DNA of 64,000 nucleotides from Hirudinaria manillensis (Eukaryota > Annelida > Clitellata > Hirudinida > Hirudinidae): positions 3,973,501 through 4,037,500 of the forward strand of contig CM067526.1 of the NCBI GenBank assembly GCA_034509925.1, written 5' to 3'. Within the stretch, counting starts at the first letter, position 1, and each line of letters begins with the position of its first letter. The position numbers were made by a program, and so were the translations under genes. This document shows, one piece after another, positions 37,729 through 47,120 of this stretch. The notes under the pieces were generated by a model, which was given only the letters and a program-made list of their open reading frames with translations, searched no databases and had not been told where the DNA came from.

Positions 37729-39243
37729 ATGAGTGACAAATCTCGTAAGGATGGAGAATTTGTGTCCTTCTTCCTCCTGTTTCTTATTGGTTTGAAGATT
37801 GGCTCTTCACATTCTGAAAGTCTCCCAAGAATATCTATTCGACATGAATGGCTTATAGACGATGTTGGAAGAATTAGAATATTCCATGGAATCAACTCTG
37901 TCCAGAAAGGTGAACCCTGGTATGATCAGCAAATCCTTAATGAGACAAGACTTCAGTACTATAGAAATTGGGGTTTCAATGTCATCAGATTGGGAGCAAT
38001 GTGGTCTGGAGTTGAACCAGAAGAGGGAAAATTTAACCAGTCATATCTTGATATACTTTCTGAAATTGTCAACAAGGCAGGAAAATATGGTATTCATACA
38101 ATACTTGACTTGCATCAAGATGTCTTTTCTTCGACAGCATGTTATCCACATTCTTACTGTTATGATGGCATTCCTAAATGGATTGGGAAAAAATTTAGAC
38201 CCTCTTATCTCAAATATCCTTGGCCTTTTAAAGAAATCTCTAATGAAAACTGGTTTTTGGGTTACTTAACATTTTCAGTCAGCTCTTCATTTCAGCAATT
38301 TTATGACAATGTTGGAGGTTCCATCGATGCCTTTGTCAGGTTTTGGACTAAAATTGCCGACACATTCAAAAACAACACAAATGTTTTAGGTTATGAACTC
38401 ATAAATGAACCTTGGGCAGGTAATGTCTACATTAAACCAGAGTTATTCATACCTGGAGAAGCAGTCGCTAGGAACCTCTTCCACATTTATGACAGAACGT
38501 TCAAGGAGATCAACAAATTAGATAAAGAGACGTTGCTTTTTTACGAGCCCGTCACTTGGGGCATCTACGGAAGTGGCGACACGACTGGAACGGGGTTCCT
38601 GGAGCTACCGGGAGGCGAGGAGTTTGCGAATAGGTCCGTACTAAGTTATCACCATTATTGCTGGTTACTGGAGAAGAAGAATCCTTTAGAATATTATCCA
38701 TGGTCCTTACGGTTGCTATGCGACAATGTCATCGGCTCGCGAGTGATGCCGAACGCCATAAAAAGCGCTCTCAGGACCGGGGGTTCTACATTTTACACTG
38801 AATTTGGTCTCTGCGAACCTGACGGCAATCCGTCGAGCATAAATACAGTCGAATGCAACTTCCTCATGTCACAAGCAGACGATTATTTCCAGTCGTGGAA
38901 TTACTGGGATTCCCAGTTTTTCGAAGACAATGGAAATCCCAAAAGATATGCAGTTGAAGGATTTGCAAGGCCTTATGCTAGGGCTATTGCTGGCAAGCCT
39001 GTCAAAATGAACTTCGATACCAAGAGCAAAGTTTTTCAGTTTGAATATTTGGCCGAAGACCGCAACTATCTGACGACAGAAATATTTATTCCAGATGTTC
39101 AATACCAAGGAGGCATCGATTTTGAAATTTCTTGGAATGCAGATTGGAGATATGATCCTGATACACAGTTACTCTTTGTGGATCATAAACAAAGCACACC
39201 ACTGTTGGTGTCTGTTGTGGTCAGGCCTCAAAGTGCAAAATGA
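37729..39243 (+). CDS. Secreted endoglycoceramidase (GH5 glycosidase)
   Basis: A single coding exon encodes 504 aa. The reading frame is open further upstream, but 37729 is the first ATG and sits right after an acceptor-like TTGAACAG. A signal peptide is clear (SFFLLFLIGLKIGSSHS). The TIM-barrel blocks are present: GRIRIFHGIN, NVIRLGAMWSGVEP, LDLHQDVFS, then LINEPWAG with the acid/base Glu at 227, and TEFG with the nucleophile Glu at 358. Both agree with the known spacing in Rhodococcus and cnidarian enzymes. A C-terminal beta-domain follows. The enzyme cleaves the bond between glycan and ceramide in glycosphingolipids, presumably in the gut lumen or lysosome. It has no coding introns, while many of its neighbours do. 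A polyadenylation signal (AATAAA) lies at about 39329. Confidence 0.92.
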   Translation: MSDKSRKDGEFVSFFLLFLIGLKIGSSHSESLPRISIRHEWLIDDVGRIRIFHGINSVQKGEPWYDQQILNETRLQYYRNWGFNVIRLGAMWSGVEPEEGKFNQSYLDILSEIVNKAGKYGIHTILDLHQDVFSSTACYPHSYCYDGIPKWIGKKFRPSYLKYPWPFKEISNENWFLGYLTFSVSSSFQQFYDNVGGSIDAFVRFWTKIADTFKNNTNVLGYELINEPWAGNVYIKPELFIPGEAVARNLFHIYDRTFKEINKLDKETLLFYEPVTWGIYGSGDTTGTGFLELPGGEEFANRSVLSYHHYCWLLEKKNPLEYYPWSLRLLCDNVIGSRVMPNAIKSALRTGGSTFYTEFGLCEPDGNPSSINTVECNFLMSQADDYFQSWNYWDSQFFEDNGNPKRYAVEGFARPYARAIAGKPVKMNFDTKSKVFQFEYLAEDRNYLTTEIFIPDVQYQGGIDFEISWNADWRYDPDTQLLFVDHKQSTPLLVSVVVRPQSAK

Positions 39244-39537
39244 CTGCAATTTGAAACTGTTCTTGCTTGTAACAAACTTATTTTGGAAATTTTTAATTAC
39301 CAATCGATCAATTGATTTGACTGTTTTAAATAAAACAATAAATAATTTCTGTAATTATATTCAAGCATTGTTCAACACTGATGCAGAGTGATGATACACG
39401 AATTCAATACTCTCACATTCTCCAATAGGTATCAATCTAGTTAAATTGAGAATTAAGCCGGTGTGCAACAAACACATATAGAACAAAAAAGATCGATATT
39501 CTAAACAATGCTGACAAAAATGATCCAAGAAACTTTG
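39244..39537. other. Convergent 3' ends of endoglycoceramidase and ZIP7
   Basis: A spacer of 294 bp shared by two convergent 3' UTRs. Confidence 0.6.
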
Positions 39538-41437
39538 TTATTCCATGTACCCGATCAAAACCATCATCATAATGCCTACGAGCATGGCAAAGATTTCCTT
39601 CAAACTTTGGCCAATTTTTGTGTCTCCAAGGAGTTCAGGAATCACAGAGACTGTTGCAATGTAAATGAATCCTCCGGCAGTGAAAGGGAGGATCCAGCTC
39701 GTTGCCATTTCTCCTGCACCTTCAGCCAGTAGGCTGCACACTGTGCCTGCAATTGCTCCAACAGCTGTGGTCAACTGGAGAAGCATTGCCTGAATAAGGA
39801 AAAGGCAATCAATATTTGACGTATTTTGTCTGTAAAGGCATGAGAAAGTGCAATGATTCTTACAAATAACAAAATGTAATTTTTGAAGGTTTTCAAATTT
39901 ATCTGAGTTAGGTATTTGGTGCATATTTATAGTTACCAAAGAAGTAATTTTATTTAAAGATCTGTCAGACCATATTTTACTGGACATAAGAAACAATTTT
40001 TGTAAAAATATTTATCCAAGAATATTATGATGCTAATTTCCAAATTTTAAAAAGGATTTCTTATAAGTGTTAAAACGGTAATTAGTAATCAATTTATACA
40101 AGCTTTTTTGTATATATATTTTTATACATGCTTTTTTGTTAACCTTAATTTTTGTCTAACAGAACACCTATTGCAAACTCACTTAAGTGAATAAAAATCT
40201 GGATAAAGATTATCATAATTTTATCAATTGAAACCTCTGACCTTCTTCTTAGAACATCCTGACTGAATGAGAATAGCAAAGTCCCCAATTTCATGAGGGA
40301 CCTCATGAAGAAGAATGGTCAACGTAGTCACTATGCCAACATTTCTGCCTACCAAATATGATGCTCCAATAGCCAAGCCATCAGTGAAATTGTGTGCAAA
40401 ATCAGCAGCTAGATTCAGGTATGCAGAAACCTTAATATCCTCTGCAAAATTCAATTCAAAATAAAAATCAATTGAGCAACATCATCACACATCATAACTG
40501 CAAGGAACAAATAATTTAGTGTTTAAAACATTCTAATTTTGATGGTGTGACCTTTCTCTGTATTAGTCTTTAATTTATCTTCTGATTTGTCTTTATTCTT
40601 CTTAGAAATATTGTCACCATGCTGTTCTTCCTTTTTCACTGCATGGCTATGTCCATGACCAGAATCACTCTTGATGAGTCTTACCATTTTTTCCACAGCC
40701 AGAAAAGCAACAATTCCTGCCAATATCCACAGACCTACACCCATATTGTGAGAATGAGGTTCACCTCCAGAATGAGAGTGGCCATGGTTGTGCTCCTCTT
40801 CATCACTATGAGCTGAAAGTGCATGTGGGATCAGGTGCAAGAATGCATCTCCAAGTAATCCACCAGAAGCAAAGCTGAGGAGAGTCTTGAGAAAATTTTC
40901 ATGAGATGGAGATTTGTCCAAAGGAATTAGAAATAACATCACAATGGGAGCCAGACTTATCAAAACTGTTGATCCAACAGCAGTTACCCAAAGATTGAAT
41001 TCTGGCCCTTTTAAGCCCTTTTCCATGGAAATGTCATCCTTATGGATATGACTTCCTTGCTCTCCTTTGTTGTCTTTGCTTGGTGATTTAGAGTCCTTGA
41101 ATTCTGATGGATCCTCGTGAGAATGTCCGTGATGTTCATGGGAATGACCATGATGATCATGAGCATGGCCGTGTTCGTGGGAGTGGCCGCGGTGTTCATG
41201 AGAACGTTCGTCTTTGTTAATTATATTGGCCGATTTAGAATACTTAAAAGCAGGAGGCTCTTCGTGTGAATGTCCGTGATGCTCATTGGGATAACCGTGG
41301 TTATGTCCGTGGTGCTCATGTGAATGGCCATGATGTTCATGAGAATGGCCGTGGTGGTCATGAGAATGCTCATGACTAAACACTAGCGTAATACTTAATG
41401 ATAGTAAAACCACGCTGAAAAGAAATACTTTCGCCAT
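39538..41437 (-). CDS. SLC39A7: ZIP7/Catsup-type zinc transporter (SLC39A7)
   Basis: Exons 41437-40552, 40441-40242 and 39789-39538 give 445 aa. The start was chosen at ATG 41437, which yields a signal peptide ([21 protein letters not shown]); the frame runs further upstream without an ATG. A very long His-rich segment (repeated HGHSHEHH) follows in the lumenal N terminus. Helices then lead to a second His-rich loop between helices 3 and 4. Exon 2 carries the metal-site motifs HNFTDG (His 312) and [13 protein letters not shown] (His 341 and 345), which are diagnostic for the LIV-1/KE4 subgroup. The orthologue (fly Catsup, human ZIP7) releases zinc from ER and Golgi into the cytosol. Helices 6-8 are in exon 3 ([24 protein letters not shown]). 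Confidence 0.93.
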
Positions 41438-42278
41438 CACTATCGGTAACAGTGCTAACACAGAAAGACAGCTGGCCGAACTACGTGTACTCAACTACAA
41501 ATATACAGGTGTTAAAAGTGAATGAAGATTGTCGTTAAAAAAAAAAATTGTGTATTGCAAACACTTTTCACAGTTCACTAATTTTTTAATTAGTTAATAT
41601 ATAAATACTATCACACAAAATATCGTTAAATTGTAACCGTGTTGAAAAAAAATTAAGTTACGTTAAAATCGTTAGCCATGACCTCTACGATGTCATTAGC
41701 TCCAAATGTTTGGATTAATAATTATAATTTACTCATCTTGTATTACTACATGGTTGTAGGCATAAGGATGTACTATTATCAATATTATTCCTAATGAGAA
41801 ATTCTCAATCTTAGGTGGCCCCTCCTTCCAGGGAAGTTCGTGGATAGATCGTAAGGATCGCAAATTCCAAAAAGGTTTTTCCGATAACATTCGCGCTGCT
41901 TGTTATTTAAAAAAGAGTTGTCTTTAAAATATATAGGTGCTTAAGACTTTATACAACTTATAGCGTATAATTAGTCCAATATTTTGGCTTAAATCTAATT
42001 AGAATCAAAACACAAAATGAGATGCTTTACTGAAAAGGTTACAGGCAGTGCATAAGAGCATTGACTAACATTTCGTGAGCTACCATCCACAATTGCTCAA
42101 ACTTTCCTTCTAATTTCTAATTCTCAAAAATCCTTCTAATTCAACTTTCCTCAATTCTAATGATAAGTTAGAAATGTTTGAAATAATTAACTACAACAAG
42201 AATAAACAAACTGATATCTCAAGGACATTTTCCTGTTACAAGCAATGCAAACATTGAATCATAAAACTGTAAAAAATG
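41438..42278. other. Intergenic, ZIP7 promoter side to TMEM186 3' side
   Basis: About 840 bp. Holds the promoter of ZIP7 and the 3' UTR of TMEM186. No other feature recognised. Confidence 0.5.
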
Positions 42279-42935
42279 TCAAATCTTTGAACCAAAAATC
42301 ATCTGGAATACATCTCCATTTTCAATCAAACCATGTCTCATAGGCAAATAAAAAACAAATTTTGGATCACTAAAACGTTTGATCTTGGTGTATAAGTCAT
42401 CTAGATTTTCCCCCATATCATTGAATGGTATAATGTCTTCAAGAGGAACAAAAATATCTCTCCTCTTTCCAAGAAATGTAAGATGAGATAACCTAACTGT
42501 AGATCGATCCTCATTGACAGCCATAAGTCCAACTACCTTTTGAGAAATATGACTCATAACATAAAGCATTACTGAAGCAAAAACCGAGATGGAAAATGAG
42601 TACAGGCAAGTATTCCATGATATCAAATTGTAGGTATACAGATAAAAGTTTATAGGAATAAGAGATGTTGTGATAACAGTTTGGTAAATTTTGAGCCTCG
42701 ATAAAGCCCTTACTCCGACAATGTGTCTAAACCTGTAAACCACTTGGTAACTTTCTTTCGAATTTAAGGGAGTCACCCTCTCAGAATGTGCATGTATGTG
42801 CAACTTGTCATTCTTCTCTGTTGAAGTAGCATGAGTTTTATGAAAAATTAATCTCGGTGAATTTCGCGCAATGTTTCCACAAACACTAAATGTCCCAATA
42901 TTCCGCAGACTTACTCCAATTCTCGACATAAACAT
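42279..42935 (-). CDS. TMEM186: TMEM186 family mitochondrial membrane protein
   Basis: One coding exon, ATG 42935, 218 aa. The first 60 residues are basic and hydroxylated, fitting a mitochondrial targeting sequence. Then comes the family block YRFRHIVGVRALSRLKIYQT, two close membrane helices (TSLIPINFYLYTY; LYSFSISVFASVMLYVM) and the conserved HLTFLGKR with a downstream hydrophilic end. In mammals TMEM186 takes part in the MCIA complex that assembles the ND2 module of complex I; that role is transferred from the family. A second ATG two codons later could also serve as start. Confidence 0.85.
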   Translation of the reverse strand: MFMSRIGVSLRNIGTFSVCGNIARNSPRLIFHKTHATSTEKNDKLHIHAHSERVTPLNSKESYQVVYRFRHIVGVRALSRLKIYQTVITTSLIPINFYLYTYNLISWNTCLYSFSISVFASVMLYVMSHISQKVVGLMAVNEDRSTVRLSHLTFLGKRRDIFVPLEDIIPFNDMGENLDDLYTKIKRFSDPKFVFYLPMRHGLIENGDVFQMIFGSKI

Positions 42936-43590
42936 TTTTTCTACCAAAGAAAAACACGGCCAAAGATGTTAAAAGTAAAAATGCACATGTACGCGATAAA
43001 GCAGGCACCAACATTTTATATTTTCTTTATCAATAAAAATTAAATAAATTGCATAAAAGTACATGTAAATAGTAGTATAATTGTAAGTTATAAAGATAAT
43101 AACAAAATCAACAAATTGTTTTCGTTATTTTCAAAATGATTGGCAAATAGCATGTATAAATTTTTGATATTTAATATTAACATTTTATAATTTCAAATTA
43201 AGAAATTTTAAAATATTCAAGGAGATGCTTTTCATTTCCCATGACAGGAGTTCTCAAAACTTCAGCCAAGCTTCAACCTAATATCCTTAACGGTATTTGC
43301 TTGTTGTGGTACGCGAGGAAACCTCGAATAATTCAAATAATTCCTTTAAAAGATGTAGCTGATTATTTGAGCACCTACATTTCTTGATGGACGAAACTTG
43401 TTTACTTTGCAAACACTTTTAATATTCCCTAAAACTTAACTTTGAATTTACAACAAGAGTAAACAATTAAATTTCATGTATGGATATATTTTTGTTTTAA
43501 TTGAGGGCCAGGTTTAAAAAAGTTAGTAATAGCTGTAATTTATCACTATGGAATGCACACATTGTTTCCAACGATTGCTAGGGTTGCCGG
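42936..43590. other. Intergenic, TMEM186 to U3 cluster
   Basis: AT-rich, about 650 bp, containing the TMEM186 promoter. Nothing else recognised until the hairpin element at 43591. Confidence 0.5.
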
Positions 43591-43646
43591 GCCTCGTCAA
43601 TCTATCTCGTCAGAGATTGCCCTGTTAGCGAAAGAAGGGACGAGGC
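43591..43646. other. Structured inverted-repeat element next to U3
   Basis: An 8-bp perfect stem, GCCTCGTC (43591-43598) with GACGAGGC (43639-43646), encloses a small hairpin (ATCTC-GTCA-GAGAT). It lies about 65 bp past the 3' end of U3 copy 1 on the U3 strand. It may be a small RNA, a 3' processing signal or part of an old insertion. Confidence 0.4.
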
Positions 43647-43710
43647 AAAAACCTCACTTTACAAACAATATCTTAACAAAGCTGATTATCTTTGACTTAA
43701 TAAAAAAAAA

Positions 43711-43943
43711 ACCAGTCGGAAAGCGACTCTCACCTCCCCACTCGTCTGAGACGAGAGAGAGCGTTCATCGATGGGAGGAGCAGTGGACGTCTTCGTTTCC
43801 AAAGACGGCCAAACCACGCCAACCCTTCCTCGCGCTCAGTGAGAGGCGCCAAGACTCGTCATCCTGGTTTGGGTACCAGAATCAGTTCTGACTGACGTCC
43901 TGGCGAAGTCAACTAAAGAGATGATCCCTAGAAGTATGACTCT
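43711..43943 (-). ncRNA. U3: U3 small nucleolar RNA, copy 1
   Basis: Read on the minus strand, the 233-nt unit begins AGAGTCATACTTCTAGGGAT, which aligns with the U3 5' end and box A (AGGGATCAT). It continues with the box B region (TACCCAAACCAGGATGACGAG), box C' (TGAGCGCGAGG), box C (CGATGAACG), the 3' hairpin (GTGGGGAGGTGAGAG) and box D near the 3' end (CCGACTGGT). Order and spacing match vertebrate and fly U3, and the length is close to the human 217 nt. U3 guides the early cleavages of pre-rRNA and the folding of 18S rRNA in the nucleolus. Copy 2 differs at only four positions. The open reading frames here are artefacts of this RNA. Confidence 0.9.
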
Positions 43944-44151
43944 AAGGAGTTGATGCTACTCGCCGGCATATTAAGTAGGAAAAAGGATATAGGTTGTGGT
44001 GGTTAAATGTACTATTGAGTTTTTAAAAATGTTGGCAAATCAATCGATGCAGGGAATTGATAAATTGTTTTATATTTTCGACAATTTACATAGTGCATAT
44101 GGCTGCTATAAAAAAAGCTCGAAAGAAAAATATTTCGACAGGGGGCGCTCT
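43944..44151 (-). promoter_or_regulatory. Upstream region of U3 copy 1
   Basis: Blocks shared with the upstream region of copy 2, although the sequence between them has diverged. ATGCCGGCGAG lies at -16 to -26, (T)TGATTTGCCAACA at about -90, and CAATTTATCAATTCCC at about -110. A dyad TCGAAA...TTTCGA next to a G-run lies at about -175 to -205. They are candidates for snRNA-type promoter elements (PSE and distal element); this is inferred from conservation between the two copies. Confidence 0.55.
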
Positions 44152-44439
44152 GTTGATGCATTAGAGGAAGTGAAGCTATGACCTAAGAGAACAAGGTCGT
44201 TCAATTATATGTTATAATATTTTTAATTACATTTGTCACCTATTACATCTTAAAGATGTAACAAACAATTAGAAACTTTATGATGCGAGATAAGGGGGTC
44301 TATGCTTGCATCAGTATAATAGGCCTATTTCTGTTTTCAATGGTTATCTCGTTTGAAATTCTTATAAAACTAAAATTAAAATCGATTAATTTAAAAAAAA
44401 ATAATTTAATGACGAAGGTTATGGGGCTGTGGCAATATA

Positions 44440-44590
44440 AGCACCTCCCTAGTCGCTTTAGACGAGAGTATTCCTCGATGGCGTCTTACTCAGTGAGATG
44501 GCACGGGGTCTCACCCTCCCGAATGGTCGTATTCCAACAGGAGTTCCATGTTGACGGAAAACGAGCGAAGAACCGAGATATCATATTCGG
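44440..44590 (-). pseudogene. Degenerate U3 snoRNA copy
   Basis: On the minus strand this segment keeps recognisable U3 blocks: CATCTCACTGAG (as in the box C' stem), CCATCGAGGAATACTCTCGTC and GGGAGGTG (as in the 3' hairpin), plus a degraded 5' part. About 60 nt between box C' and box C are missing, and box A is not intact. It lies between the two good copies and in the same direction. It is probably a decayed tandem duplicate. Confidence 0.6.
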
Positions 44591-44622
44591 TAAATTATCC
44601 TTGATTTGACAAAAAAAGTAGA

Positions 44623-44855
44623 ACCAGTCGGAAAGCGACTCTCACCTCCCCACTCGTCTGATACGAGAGAGAGCGTTCATCGATGGGAGGAGCAGTGGAC
44701 GTCTTCGTTCCCAAAGACGGCCAAACCACGCCAACCCTTCCTCGCGCTCAGTGAGAGGCGCCGAGACTCGTCATCCTGGTTTGGGTACCAGAATCAGTTT
44801 TGACTGACGTCCTGGCGAAGTCAACTAAAGAGATGATCCCTAGAAGTATGACTCT
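44623..44855 (-). ncRNA. U3: U3 small nucleolar RNA, copy 2
   Basis: Same 233-nt length as copy 1 and about 98% identical (four substitutions). All boxes are present on the minus strand: 5' end AGAGTCATACTTC, box A AGGGATCAT, box C' TGAGCGCGAGG, box C region CGATGAACG and the box D end CCGACTGGT. The 5' ends of the two copies lie 912 bp apart. The upstream blocks are also shared with copy 1, so both copies are probably transcribed. Confidence 0.9.
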
Positions 44856-45065
44856 GGAGATTGTAGTTTCTCGCCGGCATGATGAGTCGAACAAAGAACA
44901 CCGATTATGGTGTTTCAGTGACTATTGTGTCACGAATATCACGAATATTGTTGGCGAATCAAAATTAATGAATATTTGGGATTAGTAAATTGTATTCGAC
45001 GTTTGACATTCTACAGTTTACAATACCATAATAGTTGCTCGAAAGCGTATTTCGATAGGGGGCCC
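44856..45065 (-). promoter_or_regulatory. Upstream region of U3 copy 2
   Basis: Carries the counterparts of the copy 1 blocks at nearly the same distances: ATGCCGGCGAG at -15 to -25, TTGATTCGCCAACA, CAATTTACTAATCCC, and the dyad TCGAAA/TTTCGA with the G-run at about -182 to -210. Confidence 0.55.
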
Positions 45066-46262
45066 TTTGAAAACGTTCAATTTAAGTTTGCTGTGCCATT
45101 GCAAGTTTTTATTGATCTTTGAGAACTTTAAGAGAAGAAAACGATTCTAGGTTCTGTGGAAAAATTTCAGGAATTAGAAATTAATAAAAATGCTTCGCAA
45201 TTGATCTTATGAAGTGAGTTAAGGCACATGTTACTTGAAAAAGCAGAAAAACACTTAAACTTCACGATTTTATTACCTGGGAGGCAATATAGAATGGAAT
45301 TCATTCGATTGCGAGATCCGTCTTAATAATAGGAACTTGGGATTATATAAAAATAATTTAATCGTTCTTATTGAGAAGCAGCGGGGTCTCTGAATCCATC
45401 AACCGAAACTGAAAAACATGTGAATCATGTGAATAAATTTGGACAGTCGATTCAATGTAAGAACATCCAAACAAGATGATAACATTAATGAATTACAAGC
45501 ATATCATGAAACATAGAATTGAATCATTAAGAACAAAGAAGCAATCATCGGTTAATATTAGTTCATTGTTTGCCATATTTATTTTACTCTGATGTAAAGT
45601 ATATGAGAACCGAGCATGGTCTTGGGAGAGACACGAGCGAATATTCTGAGACTTTTTTCTGAGACAATTTTCAGGTTTCGTGAGACCTTGTGACAAGGGA
45701 GAAAAGTTCATCCAAAAAGAATAAAAAAAATACCTGTCTGAAAATTTTCTAATAACTATTTTTAAGAGATTAAAAATCTTTAATAATATGGAATAATACT
45801 CCGATAATAATAGCGTAATAATGATCAAAATAATGACAATCTATTCAGAAATGGCTCAATGAGATTGCGCTCGTCACCAATTGGTACAAAGTGAATAATA
45901 GCTAATGAGAACATTTTCTCATAATTTAAATCAAGAATTATAATTCCTGATTATAAGTGAGTTGTAATAAAAGCCGAATTAATTTTATTCAGTAATTCTC
46001 ATGGTAATTATTAATTCTTGTTCATTCAAAATGGTTCCGTGGTACAAGTTTTGGCCAAAGTTTTAATAATTAATCCATGTGAACCTGGCGTAATCTGTCA
46101 CACTCGGATGATTTCCTTTCTTGTTGAATTTTTTTCTTGTGGTCTTTGGCGGATTTCAGAGCACTCACAAATTGGGCGCCATCGCGACTGCCAATGACGC
46201 AAGAAGTATTTTTGTGTTCCTTGATTTTGACTTGTTTTTTTTTCTCTCAAACTAGACCATTC
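45066..46262. other. Intergenic, U3 cluster to secreted protein gene
   Basis: About 1.2 kb of AT-rich sequence. The minus-strand open frames at 45493-45828 and 46098-46427 show no domain or codon pattern that I can support. Confidence 0.45.
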
Positions 46263-46271
46263 CCTATAAAA
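46263..46271 (+). promoter_or_regulatory. TATA box of the secreted proline-rich protein gene
   Basis: CTATAAAAG, a near-perfect TATA box, about 200 bp before the ATG. The start should lie near 46295. An acceptor-like TTTCTACAG just before the ATG leaves room for a 5' UTR intron. Confidence 0.6.
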
Positions 46272-46472
46272 GTGGCACTTCTGAGCCAGGACCTGTATCG
46301 AAGTTTCATAGCCTGAATGAAGAGCATTAGGTATTCCCCTAAGAAGCACCGGGCTTTTATATAATTTCTCAATTACTCGAATTCTAAACTTTATTAAGAG
46401 ATATTGATTAATATAATAATCATTCATTAATTATTTAACCGACGATGTACATTTCTACAGCTAGCCGGCAAT

Positions 46473-47120
46473 ATGAAACTCGCCCTGGTAACGCTATCAG
46501 TTTTTCTCCTCATTTTAAAGGTGGAAGGAGGTCCTTGGGTGAATTGAAATTTTTGTATATTGTTCATTTTTGTCTTATAATTCGATAAAATCTAAATTTG
46601 CAAATTCGATTCGTATGATTTAGTGCAATAAAATTTCAATTATTTTCTACAAATTTAATCTCAGGGCCCGGGCAAACCCCGTGGCGGACCATTGGCCGAC
46701 GAGGATCGATTCAACAAGTCCCGTTATTCGGGTAACTGCTCTCATCCTTGGTTCAATTCAACACTCAGAGAGTTCAACAACACCTTTGGCTTTCTACCTC
46801 CGATGGAAAAATTTCAGAAGTTTTTGGAATTCTTGAAAAACTTATTCAACGAAACCTATGGGGACTTCAACGAAACAATGATCTTTCCATATCCAAGAAA
46901 GGACCATCACCGGCCAGGAGACTGGGGAAAAGGCCGCAGATACAAACCAGGCAATGCCACCACAGCACCATCAAGCAATCTCGAGGATGTGACCTTTCAA
47001 CCTCAACGCCCTGGACGTAGACCACCACCACCTCCTCCTCCTGCTCCATCAGATGACGACACTGATCTTCCCTGGAGAAGACCACCTCCAGGCGGGAGAG
47101 GAAAACCGTGGAAAAAGTAA
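46473..47120 (+). CDS. Small secreted, N-glycosylated, proline-rich protein of unknown function
   Basis: Two exons, 46473-46538 and 46665-47120, join in phase 0 to a 173-aa protein. The first exon is a textbook signal peptide (MKLALVTLSVFLLILKVEGG). The mature part starts with a Gly/Pro stretch (GPGKPRGGP). A helical middle region with six N-x-S/T sites follows (for example NCS, NST, NNT, NET, NAT); it contains LREFNNTFGFLPPMEKFQKF. The tail is basic and proline-rich, with a run of seven prolines (RRPPPPPPPAP) and PWRRPPPGGRGKPWKK. I do not recognise the family. It could be a lineage-specific secreted, cuticular, mucin-like or defence protein; none of these is shown by the sequence. Confidence 0.7.

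Noticed and set aside
43553-44803. Duplicated open frames with a shared stretch of about 60 residues (VGKRLSPPHSS...), at first taken for a transposon or repeated coding exon
   Set aside because: The shared DNA is the U3 snoRNA gene read on the wrong strand. Box order on the minus strand and the lack of codon-type substitutions settle it.
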